In this document: positions 15,319 to 23,301 of the stretch, one piece after another | Layout: each line of letters begins with the position of its first letter | Numbering within the stretch: position 1 is the first letter of the stretch | Origin: an uncultured Pseudomonadota bacterium | Lineage (GTDB): Bacteria > Pseudomonadota > Alphaproteobacteria > UBA9219 | Length of the DNA: 44,435 nucleotides | Assembly (NCBI GenBank): GCA_903919315.1 | Contig: CAIXHP010000004.1 | Location: 1-44,435 of the forward strand | Reading direction: 5' to 3' | Notes under the pieces: model-generated | Told to the model about the DNA's origin: nothing | Seen by the model: the letters and a program-made list of their open reading frames with translations, nothing else | Database searches by the model: none | Made by a program: the position numbers and the translations under genes

Positions 15319-16197
15319 TTATTGGACGTGGGCATAGGGCGGCGTGACCGGCATGAAGGTATCGGGGCGGCCTGTGTATTTGGCGATCAGGTCGGGCATG
15401 AAGCGTTCGTTCTGGATTTCTTGAAGCGTAACGTCGATCATGTTTTTGAAACCGGCGTCCAAATGCGGAAGGCCGAATCCGATCGGAGTGACACGCGCCG
15501 GATGTTCGGGGTTCAGGCTGCGGATCGCGTCGGGGTTGTGCTCCTGATAGCGGGCGGCGAGCAGGGGTTCCGAGAAAATGGCATCGGCTTTCCCTGTGGC
15601 CAGCTCTTCGAACAATTGGCCATGCGCCACGTTTTGCGCGAGCGATACGCGTTGGGCTTTGGGAAAGTCGGCTTTCGCCAGAGTGTCCGAGATGTCGCCG
15701 TCGATCACGGCGACACGGAACGCCGCGTTGTCGAGCGTGGCGAGGTCGCTTTCGAACCGCTTGTCGTCAGCGCGGACGAAAACGTGGATGGGAACGTAAA
15801 ACAACGGCGCGGAAAAATTCATGCGCTTGGCGCGATGAGGGTCATAAGCCGTGGCCGCGCAAAACATGTCAATGCGGTTTGAGGCGAGGCTTTCGGCGAT
15901 CAGGCCGTATCCCGTCTCTTCGACCCATTCGATTTTTAAGTCCAGACGCTTGCCGATTTCGTTCATCAGGTCATAGGAATAACCGCTGAACGCGCCCGTG
16001 TTGGGGTCTTTCATCAAGGACGGAGCGTAATAGGCGTAACCGCACCGCAGCGTGCCTGTGCGCATCACCCGCTCCAACGTGGATTCTTTCGCTGCCGTTG
16101 GCGCGCCCGCGCCGCGTTGCGGCAGGACAAAGTTTTGCAGGCCCAGCGCTATAAGGACGCTTAGGGCGATGATGCCGATGACGGCGCTTGTTTTCAT
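15319..16197 (-). CDS. Periplasmic amino-acid-type solute-binding protein (SBP family 3)
   Basis: A 292-residue protein with an N-terminal hydrophobic segment (about 6-25, signal or anchor), then a two-lobed SBP_bac_3 domain. Seen are TLRCGYAYYAPSLMKD, FSGYSYDLMNEIGKRL, the hinge-region ASNRIDMFCAATAYDPHRAKRMNFSAP and the C-terminal GFGLP. Such proteins bind polar amino acids for ABC importers, but no ABC ATPase or permease is encoded nearby, so it may be an orphan binding or sensing protein. The start is three bases after the ruvB stop (TAA-GCC-ATG), so it is coupled to ruvB. It splits ruvB from ybgC, which are neighbours in most relatives. Confidence 0.88.
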   Translation of the reverse strand: MKTSAVIGIIALSVLIALGLQNFVLPQRGAGAPTAAKESTLERVMRTGTLRCGYAYYAPSLMKDPNTGAFSGYSYDLMNEIGKRLDLKIEWVEETGYGLIAESLASNRIDMFCAATAYDPHRAKRMNFSAPLFYVPIHVFVRADDKRFESDLATLDNAAFRVAVIDGDISDTLAKADFPKAQRVSLAQNVAHGQLFEELATGKADAIFSEPLLAARYQEHNPDAIRSLNPEHPARVTPIGFGLPHLDAGFKNMIDVTLQEIQNERFMPDLIAKYTGRPDTFMPVTPPYAHVQ

Positions 16198-16200
16198 GGC

Positions 16201-17256
16201 TTAGTTCTCCGTGTCGTCGTCGGGTGTCGGGAAGAGTCCCTGCAAACCCTTTGGCACGGTCAGGCCGAGGTGGCGGTAGCCGGGTTCGGTGAGCATGCGG
16301 CCCCTGGGCGTGCGTTGGAGGAGGCCTTGTTGGAGGAGGTAGGGTTCGATCACTTCTTCCAGCACGTCGCGCTGTTCCGACAAGGCCGCCGCCAAGGTCT
16401 CTACGCCCACCGGGCCGCCGCCGTAATTTTCGGCGATGAGGGCGAGGTAGCGGCGATCCATCGCGTCGAAGCCGAGGCGGTCGACTTCCAGTTTGTTCAA
16501 AGCGCTGTCGGCGGCTGTCGCGTCAATCTCGCGGCACTGCGCGACGGCGGCAAAGTCGCGCACGCGGCGCAGCAAGCGTCCTGCGACGCGCGGCGTGCCA
16601 CGCGCCCGGCGGGCGATTTCCGCCGCGCCGTCGGGGGTCAGGGGCGTGTCGAGCTTTGATGCCGCGCGGCTGATGATGCGCTGCAATTCGTCGGGGGTGT
16701 AGAACTGCAGGCGAAGCGGAATGCCGAAACGCTCCCGCAGCGGGCGGGTGATGAGGCCGCTGCGCGTCGTCGCGCCGATAAGGGTAAAGGGCGGAAGGTC
16801 GATCCGCACCGACCGCGCCGCCGGGCCTTCGCCGATGATGAGGTCGAGTTGGAAGTCCTCCATCGCGGGGTAGAGGATTTCTTCCACCGCCGGGGCCAGA
16901 CGATGAATTTCGTCGATGAACAGCACGTCATGCGGCTGGAGGTTGGTGAGCAGGGCGGCGAGGTCGCCCGCCCGCGCGATCACCGGGCCGGAGGTCGCGC
17001 GGAAGCCTACCCCCAATTCCCGCGCCACAATCTGCGCCAGCGTGGTTTTGCCGAGGCCGGGCGGGCCGAAAAACAGAACATGGTCAAGCGATTGCTGGCG
17101 TTGCTTCGCCGCCTGAATGAACACGTTCAGGTTGGCGCGCAGGGCGGCTTGTCCGATGAAATCCGCCAACTGCTGCGGCCGCAACGCTACGTCCGGCGCT
17201 TCGCCGGGCAGCGGCGCGGGGGTGACGAGGCGTTCGGGTTGAGGGGCGGGGGTCAT
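16201..17256 (-). CDS. ruvB: Holliday junction branch-migration ATPase RuvB
   Basis: RuvB is the AAA+ hexameric motor of RuvABC. With the start at 17256 ([10 protein letters not shown]) it has 351 residues. Walker A is GPPGLGKTT, Walker B LFIDEIHR, sensor 1 GATTRSG, the arginine finger sits in RPLRERFG, and the winged-helix C-terminus ends [17 protein letters not shown]. The frame is open further upstream but that reading overlaps the dinD-like gene. The ATG is one base after that gene's stop (TGACATG), so the two are translationally coupled and probably share the LexA-type promoter at 18153. Confidence 0.97.
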   Translation of the reverse strand: MTPAPQPERLVTPAPLPGEAPDVALRPQQLADFIGQAALRANLNVFIQAAKQRQQSLDHVLFFGPPGLGKTTLAQIVARELGVGFRATSGPVIARAGDLAALLTNLQPHDVLFIDEIHRLAPAVEEILYPAMEDFQLDLIIGEGPAARSVRIDLPPFTLIGATTRSGLITRPLRERFGIPLRLQFYTPDELQRIISRAASKLDTPLTPDGAAEIARRARGTPRVAGRLLRRVRDFAAVAQCREIDATAADSALNKLEVDRLGFDAMDRRYLALIAENYGGGPVGVETLAAALSEQRDVLEEVIEPYLLQQGLLQRTPRGRMLTEPGYRHLGLTVPKGLQGLFPTPDDDTEN

Positions 17257-17257
17257 G

Positions 17258-18130
17258 TCAGTCTTTCTTACGCAGTTTCCGCGAACTTGTCGATTGAGCG
17301 GGTGGAAGAAAGTTTTCACGGCTGACAACGCGGCGTCCGGTCTGTTGTTCCAGTTTCTCGCGCGTGTCTCCGGCGATTTTCCCGCCCGCCTGCGCCGCTT
17401 GCCGGTTTGAGGGAAGCCCCTGAGCGTCGCGGGTGCGGGCGATTTCGGTTGTTGATGCCTCGCCTAACATCGTGAAGATCAACTCAAGATCGGTCATGTG
17501 ATCCCGCAAATTCTCGCGGTTCAGCCCTTTGAATTCCTTGTGTTGGGATGGGTTCAGGCCAAAGGTGGCCACCGCTATGTCCGCCGTCAGGATGGCGTAT
17601 TCGGCTTGATTCTTGATGCCGCGCTTGTCCCATTCGCCGGTCAGTTCCTCGCGTACGGCGATGCCGCGCATCCGCTTTTCGATCCAAGCATCGGGGTACC
17701 CTTTGGCACGGTAAAGGGCGCGGGCGCGGCTGGCGGCGCGTTCCGGGTCTTCAATCTCCTGCACCCGCTCAAAGCCGACCTTCGCCAACCATCGTTTAAA
17801 GGGCGCGGCTTTTGGCGAGGGGATGGACTGGACGATGCGGAACAGGGTTTCGGTATCGGCGCAGTCGGTTTCATAGGCTTTGCCATCGGCGGCGGCCAGT
17901 TTCAGTTGTACGATTTTTTCGTACAACTCGGAAAAGCCTTCTTTCTCAGCCAATTGTCGTTTTAAATCCGACCAGTAACGGCGCGGATTCGCGCTTTCTG
18001 ACAGGATGGCGACAACATCGATGACGGAGAAATACCAAGCATCGTTATGGAGAATACGGCGAATTTTATTGTGCCGGAAAACGACCAGATGCTCGGCTTC
18101 CGGCGTTTGGGAGGGGATGGCTTTGGTCAT
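17258..18130 (-). CDS. DinD-like protein with N-terminal BRO domain
   Basis: A 290-residue protein. Residues ~15-115 match the BRO-N/antirepressor domain ([25 protein letters not shown], then [10 protein letters not shown]). The C-terminal half resembles E. coli Din[26 protein letters not shown], an A-T-TEI segment, then [25 protein letters not shown]. DinD is an SOS-induced protein that disassembles or inhibits RecA filaments; BRO domains are common in phage repressor-like proteins. It sits between ruvA and ruvB, has a GTTC-N7-GTTC box 23 bases upstream of its ATG, and ends one base before ruvB. The family call is good; equivalence of function to DinD is inference. Confidence 0.85.
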   Translation of the reverse strand: MTKAIPSQTPEAEHLVVFRHNKIRRILHNDAWYFSVIDVVAILSESANPRRYWSDLKRQLAEKEGFSELYEKIVQLKLAAADGKAYETDCADTETLFRIVQSIPSPKAAPFKRWLAKVGFERVQEIEDPERAASRARALYRAKGYPDAWIEKRMRGIAVREELTGEWDKRGIKNQAEYAILTADIAVATFGLNPSQHKEFKGLNRENLRDHMTDLELIFTMLGEASTTEIARTRDAQGLPSNRQAAQAGGKIAGDTREKLEQQTGRRVVSRENFLPPAQSTSSRKLRKKD

Positions 18131-18152
18131 TCGCTTCGCTGCGGCTTGATGG

Positions 18153-18167
18153 GAACAATAGGCGAAC
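18153..18167 (-). promoter_or_regulatory. LexA (SOS) box, alphaproteobacterial type
   Basis: On the minus strand GTTCGCCTATTGTTC fits the alphaproteobacterial LexA consensus GTTC-N7-GTTC exactly. It lies in the 72-base gap between the ruvA stop and the dinD-like start, 23 bases upstream of the ATG, where a repressor would block a promoter. Confidence 0.75.
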
Positions 18168-18202
18168 GTTACGGTTTGGCGGTGCGTGACGCAAGCTGAA
18201 AA

Positions 18203-18820
18203 CTATACGGCGTTATCCTTCCGGCTCAGCCCCGCGAGGCTGGCGCGGAGGAGGGCGTCGAAGTGGGCGGCGGGGCCGATCTTTTGCGCGGCGGCGGACA
18301 CGGCGGCAAAGGCTTCGATGCGGCGGTAGCCGAGGTTGACGAGGGCGGACACCGCGTCGCCGGATACGCCGCCGCTGGCGGATGCTGTGGAGGATGAAGG
18401 GAGCGCGGACGCGCCAAAGACCGCGACTTTGTCCTTTAACTCGGTCACGATTCGCAGCGCCAGCTTTGGCCCCACGCCGTCGGCTTGGGTGAGGGCGGTT
18501 TTGTCTTGGGCGGCGATGGCGTGGGACAGCTGCTCCGGCGACAATGCGCCGAGGAGCGCTTGCGCTACCTTTGCGCCCACGCCTTGCACGGTGGTGAGGA
18601 GGCGAAAGGCATCGCGTTCGGCGGCGTCGATGAAGCCGTAGAGGCTGATCGCGTCCTCGCGCACTTGCGTTTCGATCAACAGCGCGGCGGCTTCGCCCAC
18701 ACCGCCCATCTGCCGCAGCGTCCGCGCCGAAGCCGCGACGACATAGCCCACGCCTTGCACGTCAAGGATCAGGTGGTGTCCGTCGATGCTGTCGATGCGT
18801 CCGGTGAGTTTGCCGATCAT
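18203..18820 (-). CDS. ruvA: Holliday junction DNA-binding protein RuvA
   Basis: RuvA tetramers bind four-way junctions and load RuvB. The 205-residue protein starts MIGKLTGRIDSIDGHHLILDVQGVGY (OB-fold domain I). It has two helix-hairpin-helix motifs in domain II (LLTTVQGVGAKVAQALL and LTQADGVGPKLALRIVTELKDK), an Ala/Ser-rich linker and the C-terminal RuvB-binding domain III (VSALVNLGYRRIEA). It overlaps ruvC by four bases. In most relatives ruvB follows directly; here the dinD-like gene intervenes. Confidence 0.96.
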   Translation of the reverse strand: MIGKLTGRIDSIDGHHLILDVQGVGYVVAASARTLRQMGGVGEAAALLIETQVREDAISLYGFIDAAERDAFRLLTTVQGVGAKVAQALLGALSPEQLSHAIAAQDKTALTQADGVGPKLALRIVTELKDKVAVFGASALPSSSTASASGGVSGDAVSALVNLGYRRIEAFAAVSAAAQKIGPAAHFDALLRASLAGLSRKDNAV

Positions 18821-19335
18821 GCTTTGTCGCCTGCGATGGATAAAAGAGAGTGTCCGCCCGTTCTATGATGCGCATGGCAGACGGCGACCGCAAGAGCGTC
18901 GGCGGCGTCGGCGGCGAGTTTGCCGGAGCCGGGCAGGAGGATGCCGATCATGGCCTGAATCTGCGCTTTGTCGGCGTGGCCATAGCCGGTCACGGTTTGC
19001 TTGACGCGGTTGGCGGCGTATTCGTCGACGCTCAGGCCCGCTTGGGCCGCCGCCAGCATCGCCGCGCCCCGCGCTTGGCCCAGTTTGAGCGCCGAGGCGG
19101 CGTTGCGGTTGACGAAGGTTTCTTCGATGGCGGCTTCCATCGGCCCATGCGCGGCGATAACGGCGGCCAGTCCGTCCGCCAGCGCCTTGAGCCGCGCCGC
19201 CATCGGCAGGTCGGGGTTGGGGTTGATCCGCCCCGCCGCGACAAAGCTCAACCGATTGTCGCGCTGCCCCACCACCCCCCAGCCCGTATGGCGGAGTCCG
19301 GGGTCGATCCCAAGGATGAGGCGAATCGTGGACAT
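18817..19335 (-). CDS. ruvC: Holliday junction resolvase RuvC
   Basis: RuvC cuts Holliday junctions symmetrically. With the start at 19335 (MSTIRLILGIDPG) it has 172 residues, the family length. Catalytic acids correspond to Asp11 (GIDPG), Glu71 (AIEETF), Asp143 and Asp146 (ADAADALAVAVCH). An upstream in-frame start would add 16 residues before the first strand and is not needed. I do not see a LexA-type box upstream of it. Confidence 0.97.
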   Translation of the reverse strand: MSTIRLILGIDPGLRHTGWGVVGQRDNRLSFVAAGRINPNPDLPMAARLKALADGLAAVIAAHGPMEAAIEETFVNRNAASALKLGQARGAAMLAAAQAGLSVDEYAANRVKQTVTGYGHADKAQIQAMIGILLPGSGKLAADAADALAVAVCHAHHRTGGHSLLSIAGDKA

Positions 19336-19578
19336 GGGCGGGACTATACCAAGGGGGTGGGGCCTGTGGCTTGTCTTTTCCAACGGGGGCAGGGGGCGTT
19401 TCGACTAAGTGCGAACGCGTGGGAAGAAGTTGGTTTCTGCGCGACGTTTTAAAGCGTTGGGATGGATGATTTGGCGATGCGGTTTTCTCCCTGATTGCCA
19501 GAAATTCGCGGCCTTTCTCGCCCTCTTGTTTCCACAGTGCTTCCTTGAAATTAGGGCGCACCGAAGACAACTTGCGAT

Positions 19579-20346
19579 CTATGCCGTTGTAGCGGAACTT
19601 TCTGCAGAGGCGGAAAGCTGTTTTTGCTGCTGAAGTTCTTTTTTTTGCGCAGCAATCGCGTCAAGTTTTTGGATGCGCTTTCTCCGCTCTTCCCGAGCCA
19701 CATACCATTCTACAAACAGCAACTCGGCAAGCTCTATAAGGATTTGAGCTTCGTCAGCATCAACATCAACGATGATGTTGATGTCTTTCTCCATATGAGC
19801 CCCAATATTTCCTATGCCCCGCACATGATCTATTGCCTCCACGGTATCATGCTGAACCCCCAATGGAGCCTTGCATTCGTCCACCCGTTTTCGCAACTCA
19901 TCTATCTCGCCCTTTAATGTTCCCTTCTGAATTTTACAAAAGTCTCTGATTATGCCTTGTATGCACCTCCGAATAAGTGTCGCTGAGGCTTTTGGGCTAA
20001 GGTCACGAATTGCACATGCTTCTTCATAATCTTTGCGCAAAGGTACTGGTATATATTCTGGAAGTGGCTTTGCAAAAGAGGCAGGTAGCAACCGCCAAAT
20101 TTGATGCATGCCTATGTTTTGGATTTGAGAGGTTCCGGGGACGTCTTTGCGACGATAAAGACAAAAACTTAAGCTCATTTTTCTACAATCAGTGTTTGCA
20201 CAGACAAGTGCTTCAACCTGATACGCAGGCAACCCTTCAACCCAGTTTTGAACATACACTTTTTCGTTTACTATTCTATGCCGAGCCTCATCAACAACCT
20301 GAGCGTGTCCGCAGTAGGGGCATTTCCAATTTTCGCCAGTTTTCAT
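19579..20346 (-). CDS. DUF4145-type protein with a four-cysteine zinc motif
   Basis: A 255-residue protein. Cys9, Cys12 (CPYCGH), Cys49 and Cys54 (CANTDC) look like a zinc ribbon. The region ~105-215 (LRKDYEEACAIRDLSPKASATLIRRCIQGIIRDF and VRGIGNIGAHMEKD) matches DUF4145, a helical domain found in restriction-associated and stand-alone proteins. A charged, Gln/Lys-rich coiled coil ends the protein. The gene is clearly A/T-richer than the ruv genes beside it. It lies between ruvC and two tRNA-Thr relics, so it is probably horizontally acquired. A defence role is possible but unproven. Confidence 0.75.
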   Translation of the reverse strand: MKTGENWKCPYCGHAQVVDEARHRIVNEKVYVQNWVEGLPAYQVEALVCANTDCRKMSLSFCLYRRKDVPGTSQIQNIGMHQIWRLLPASFAKPLPEYIPVPLRKDYEEACAIRDLSPKASATLIRRCIQGIIRDFCKIQKGTLKGEIDELRKRVDECKAPLGVQHDTVEAIDHVRGIGNIGAHMEKDINIIVDVDADEAQILIELAELLFVEWYVAREERRKRIQKLDAIAAQKKELQQQKQLSASAESSATTA

Positions 20347-20422
20347 GACCTGCTTTCCTCCTTAGACTACCGTCACTTTATCCCCATTCAGTTGGATAGG
20401 AAATATTTGTGAACTCCTAAGA

Positions 20423-20472
20423 AATTGTTGCCACAAAGAATTGAACCTACGACCCCGTCCTAATTACGATGT
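20423..20472 (-). pseudogene. Degenerate tRNA-Thr 3' relic (copy 1)
   Basis: Aligned to the fragment at 20640-20689 with an offset of 217 bases. It shares a 24-base core covering anticodon stem to T loop with two mismatches (plus strand, beginning GAATTGAACCTACG at 20438). The anticodon loop and CCA end are degraded. Confidence 0.6.
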
Positions 20473-20639
20473 GGGCAAAAAACGATCTTCGCGCTTCTTC
20501 TAACCGCCCCTATGAGCTGCGTTTTTTTTCACTATCCTTCTTGCTTCCAAAACGCTTCCACGGGATAAAATCGTGGCAAATTTTAACGATTTGGGCGCCA
20601 AAACTTGGCGCTTAACTCTTTGAAACATAAAAGAAGAAA

Positions 20640-20689
20640 TGGTGCTGCCGAGAGGAATTGAACCTACGCCTCCGTCCTTACCATGGACG
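20640..20689 (-). pseudogene. 3' fragment of tRNA-Thr (GGT)
   Basis: On the minus strand CGTCC-ATGGTAA-GGACG forms a perfect anticodon arm with anticodon GGT, followed by a variable loop, a T arm with TTCAATT loop (one mismatched pair), CGGCAGC acceptor strand and A-CCA. The D arm and the 5' acceptor (expected GCTGCCG) are missing; the sequence diverges exactly at the anticodon stem. It is therefore a 3' half, as left by integration into a tRNA gene, not a working tRNA. Confidence 0.8.
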
Positions 20690-20755
20690 TGGCCCCGGAA
20701 CCGTTTTGCGTTGATTTTCTCAACCGTTCCCTTACCATCGTCGCGCAATCGGCAA

Positions 20756-20761
20756 AAGGAG
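20756..20761 (+). promoter_or_regulatory. Ribosome binding site deciding the nfeD TTG start
   Basis: AAGGAG, 8 bases before the TTG at 20770. The only in-frame ATG upstream (20683) lies in the tRNA-Thr relic and has no such site. Confidence 0.7.
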
Positions 20762-20769
20762 CGACCGCT

Positions 20770-21216
20770 TTGATCGAGATTCTGTGGTGGTATTGGGCGG
20801 TGGTGGGGTTTGGCTTTATTTTGGCCGAGTTGCTGTTGCCCGCTTTTGTGCTGGTGTGGTTCGGGTTGGGCGGCTTGCTGGTGATGCTGGCGGTGTTGCT
20901 TGTGCCGGGGATGGGGACGGCGGCGCAGGTGTTGCTGTGGACGATTTTGTCCGTTTTGATGGTCGTTTTGTGGTTTAAGGTTTTCAAGCGTGGGCAGCAC
21001 AAGGTTTTGGTGGGGCGTGCCTCGGCGCAGATCGTGGGCGAGGTCGGCATGCTGACGGAAGCTGTGGCACCGTTTAAGAACGGAACGGTGCGGTTCCAGC
21101 GGCCTGTGTTGGGCAGCGACCGGTGGGAATGCATCGCCGACGAGGCCATCGAGGTCGGCTCGCGCGTTAAAGTTTTGCGCGTCGACGGTAGCCTGATCAC
21201 CGTCGGTCGGGTTTAA
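20770..21216 (+). CDS. NfeD-family membrane protein
   Basis: A 148-residue short NfeD protein with three hydrophobic segments in the first ~80 residues (IEILWWYWAVVGFGFILAELLLP, then the Gly/Leu-rich LVWFGLGGLLVMLAVLLVPG). A C-terminal OB-fold domain follows (VGRASAQIVGEVGMLTEAV ... RVKVLRVDGSLITV). It is encoded just before a stomatin/QmcA-family gene, the usual partner; together they are thought to organise membrane microdomains and help protein quality control. The start is a TTG at 20770 with AAGGAG 8 bases upstream. The apparent ATG at 20683 lies in a tRNA relic. Confidence 0.88.
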   Translation: MIEILWWYWAVVGFGFILAELLLPAFVLVWFGLGGLLVMLAVLLVPGMGTAAQVLLWTILSVLMVVLWFKVFKRGQHKVLVGRASAQIVGEVGMLTEAVAPFKNGTVRFQRPVLGSDRWECIADEAIEVGSRVKVLRVDGSLITVGRV

Positions 21217-21249
21217 TAGGCAGGTTCAACCATCATCGGGGGGTTTTCC

Positions 21250-22113
21250 ATGAGTCCGGCACTGATCGTCATCGTCGCTCTGTTTGTTTTTGTGTTCATC
21301 ACGCTGCTGAAAGGCGTTCGCATCGTGCCGCAGGGCGAGGAGTGGGTGATCGAGCGGTTGGGGAAATATTCCGAGACGTTTTATCCCGGCCTGAATCTCA
21401 TGGTGCCCTATATCGATGTCGTGTCGCAGCGCGTGGTCACCAAGGACGTTCTGTTGGATGTGCAGGAGCAAGAGGTCATCACCAAGGACAACGCCGTGAT
21501 CCTCACCAACGCCATCGCGTTTGTGAAGGTGACCGATCCGGTCAAGGCGGTGTACGGCGTGGTGAATTTTGCCGACGCGATCCGCAATTTGATCATGACC
21601 ACGCTGCGTTCGATTGTGGGCGAGATGGAGCTGGATCAGGCTTTGTCCTCGCGCGACAAGATCAAGGCCCGTCTGCGCGAGAGCATTGCGGACGAAGTCA
21701 TGGACTGGGGGCTGACGGTCAAGTCGGTCGAGATTCAGGACATCAAGCCTTCGCCCACCATGCAAAAGGCCATGGAGCTGCAAGCTTCCGCCGAGCGCGA
21801 ACGCAAGGCTGCCGTCACGCGGGCCGAGGGCGAGAAGCAGGCCGCCATTTTGCAAGCCGAAGCCCGCCTTGAAGCTGCCAAGCGCGATGCCACGGCGCAG
21901 GTGACGCTGGCCGAAGGTTCGGCGCAGGCGATTCAAAAGGTGATGGCGGCGGCTACGGGCGCGGACACGCCGTTGCTTTATCTGCTTGGCGAGAAGTACA
22001 TCAAGGCGATGGCGCAGTTGGCCTCGTCGCCCAACGCCAAGATGGTCGTCTTGCCCTCCGACATTCAGGAAACGGTGCGCGGCGTGATGGGGCGGTTCGG
22101 CAAGGGCGCGTAA
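21250..22113 (+). CDS. SPFH/band-7 (stomatin, QmcA-type) protein
   Basis: A 287-residue protein with one N-terminal membrane helix (about 4-22) and an SPFH domain from ~25 (IVPQGEEWVIERLGKYSETFYPGLNLMVPYIDVVSQ). MTTLRSIVGEMELDQALSSRD and the coiled-coil MQKAMELQASAERERKAAVTRAEGEKQAAILQAEA are signatures of the slipin/QmcA subgroup. SPFH proteins form large membrane-bound rings and scaffold proteases. It follows nfeD by 33 bases. Its C-terminus faces the Tim44-like gene across a strong hairpin. Confidence 0.92.
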   Translation: MSPALIVIVALFVFVFITLLKGVRIVPQGEEWVIERLGKYSETFYPGLNLMVPYIDVVSQRVVTKDVLLDVQEQEVITKDNAVILTNAIAFVKVTDPVKAVYGVVNFADAIRNLIMTTLRSIVGEMELDQALSSRDKIKARLRESIADEVMDWGLTVKSVEIQDIKPSPTMQKAMELQASAERERKAAVTRAEGEKQAAILQAEARLEAAKRDATAQVTLAEGSAQAIQKVMAAATGADTPLLYLLGEKYIKAMAQLASSPNAKMVVLPSDIQETVRGVMGRFGKGA

Positions 22114-22129
22114 CGAATGACTTGAAAGC

Positions 22130-22154
22130 GGCTCTCCCCTCAGAGGGGAGAGCC
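22130..22154. terminator. Hairpin between convergent qmcA-type and Tim44-like genes
   Basis: Perfect 11-bp stem GGCTCTCCCCT/AGGGGAGAGCC with a CAG loop, placed between two convergent genes. The T-rich tail is weak on both strands. A bidirectional terminator is the simplest reading. Confidence 0.65.
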
Positions 22155-22160
22155 TAAGCT

Positions 22161-23231
22161 TTAGCGTTCAATCTGCTGGATCGCCGACAACAACCAGTGA
22201 CCGCCACGGCGGGCGCGGGTGAGGGTCCAGACCTCTTCGGCTTCGACCGGCTGCGTGGCGCTGCCTTCGACGACATAGTCGGGGTCGTTGGGCTGCCGAT
22301 CTAGGCGGGCTTTGTAATCGAGCGCGCTCCATTTCAGACGCACGGTGGCGTAGTCCATGGTGGCTTCGCTCCACGCTTCGATCAGATCGCCTTCCAGCAT
22401 GTTGACGTGTTCGACCTTGTTGGCCACGCCTTGGCTGGCGTTGGCGGTGAGTTCCTCGCTGAAATACTGCACCATCTCCGGCGACAGATGTTGGCGGAGG
22501 CGGCCGATGTCGCCCAGATTCCATCCGAACTGGATTTTTTCCAGCAATTCGCGGAACGCCTGATAGTCCGCGTCGCTGATGGCCAGAGCGGTGCCGTGTG
22601 TGGTGGAGGGGGCGGGCGTTGCCGTTGCGGCCGGGATGGCTGGCATGTTGGTGAAGGGGATGTCTTCCTGCGCCATGAAGTTCTGGCCGAAAGGTGTGGC
22701 GGCTGCGGCGGCGGGCATGGCGCGGCGGCGGAACAGGCGGTACATCAGAAAGAGGCCGCCTCCGATCAGAAGAAATTGCAGCATCGAGCCTAAGCTGTTG
22801 CCCAGCGACGTGTTTTCAGAGGCAGGGAGCGTGGCGCTGTCGGTTGTCGCGCCTTCAGTCGTTGCCGCTGTCGGCGCACTGCTGTGGCCGAAGAGGGCGT
22901 TGTACAGGCCTGCGCCGAGGAAACCTCCGGCCATACTGCTGAGGAAGGGGTGCTGTTGGATGAAGGACGGGGCGGCGGCGGGAGCCATGCCGGGGGCTGC
23001 CATTGGCGCTGTCGTCGGGGCGGGTTGCGGCCGCGCGGTGGGTTGTGGTGTCGCGACGCTGCGTTCGATGGGGCGGGCCTGATAGGCGGGCGGTGTCGGC
23101 GCGGTGTTGTAGGTGCGCGTTCCACGGCTTCCCATGCTTCTGCCGCCGCCGCTGCGGGCTTCGGCATCGTGGGCTAAGGTCAGGGTTACGATGCACACAA
23201 GGGTCAGAAACGCGCGCAGGACATTGTTCAT
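22161..23231 (-). CDS. Exported Tim44-like domain protein
   Basis: A 356-residue protein starting at 23231 (MNNVLRAFL), with GGAGG about 8 bases upstream. A signal peptide (about 1-26) is followed by a Ser/Gly-rich SGGGRSMGSRGTRTY segment, a Pro/Ala-rich linker, a hydrophobic pair around GSMLQFLLIGGGLFLMYRLF, and the C-terminal Tim44-like domain (about 215-356). The domain is recognisable by IGRLRQHLSPEMVQYFSEEL and VRLKWSALDY. This is the bacterial COG4395 arrangement. Tim44 in mitochondria tethers Hsp70 to the import channel; the role of bacterial homologues is not settled. Monocistronic, with a hairpin 7 bases past the stop. Confidence 0.85.
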   Translation of the reverse strand: MNNVLRAFLTLVCIVTLTLAHDAEARSGGGRSMGSRGTRTYNTAPTPPAYQARPIERSVATPQPTARPQPAPTTAPMAAPGMAPAAAPSFIQQHPFLSSMAGGFLGAGLYNALFGHSSAPTAATTEGATTDSATLPASENTSLGNSLGSMLQFLLIGGGLFLMYRLFRRRAMPAAAAATPFGQNFMAQEDIPFTNMPAIPAATATPAPSTTHGTALAISDADYQAFRELLEKIQFGWNLGDIGRLRQHLSPEMVQYFSEELTANASQGVANKVEHVNMLEGDLIEAWSEATMDYATVRLKWSALDYKARLDRQPNDPDYVVEGSATQPVEAEEVWTLTRARRGGHWLLSAIQQIER

Positions 23232-23301
23232 GGAATAGCCTCCGAGGGTCCAAGCCTCCGTATGTAGGGGCGGGGGCGCGTGGAAACAAGAGGGAAAAGA
23301 T

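Noticed and set aside
20640-20689. Possible 3' part of a tmRNA
   Set aside because: The anticodon arm with GGT and the spacing to the T arm fit tRNA-Thr. No tag reading frame or pseudoknot region is seen nearby.
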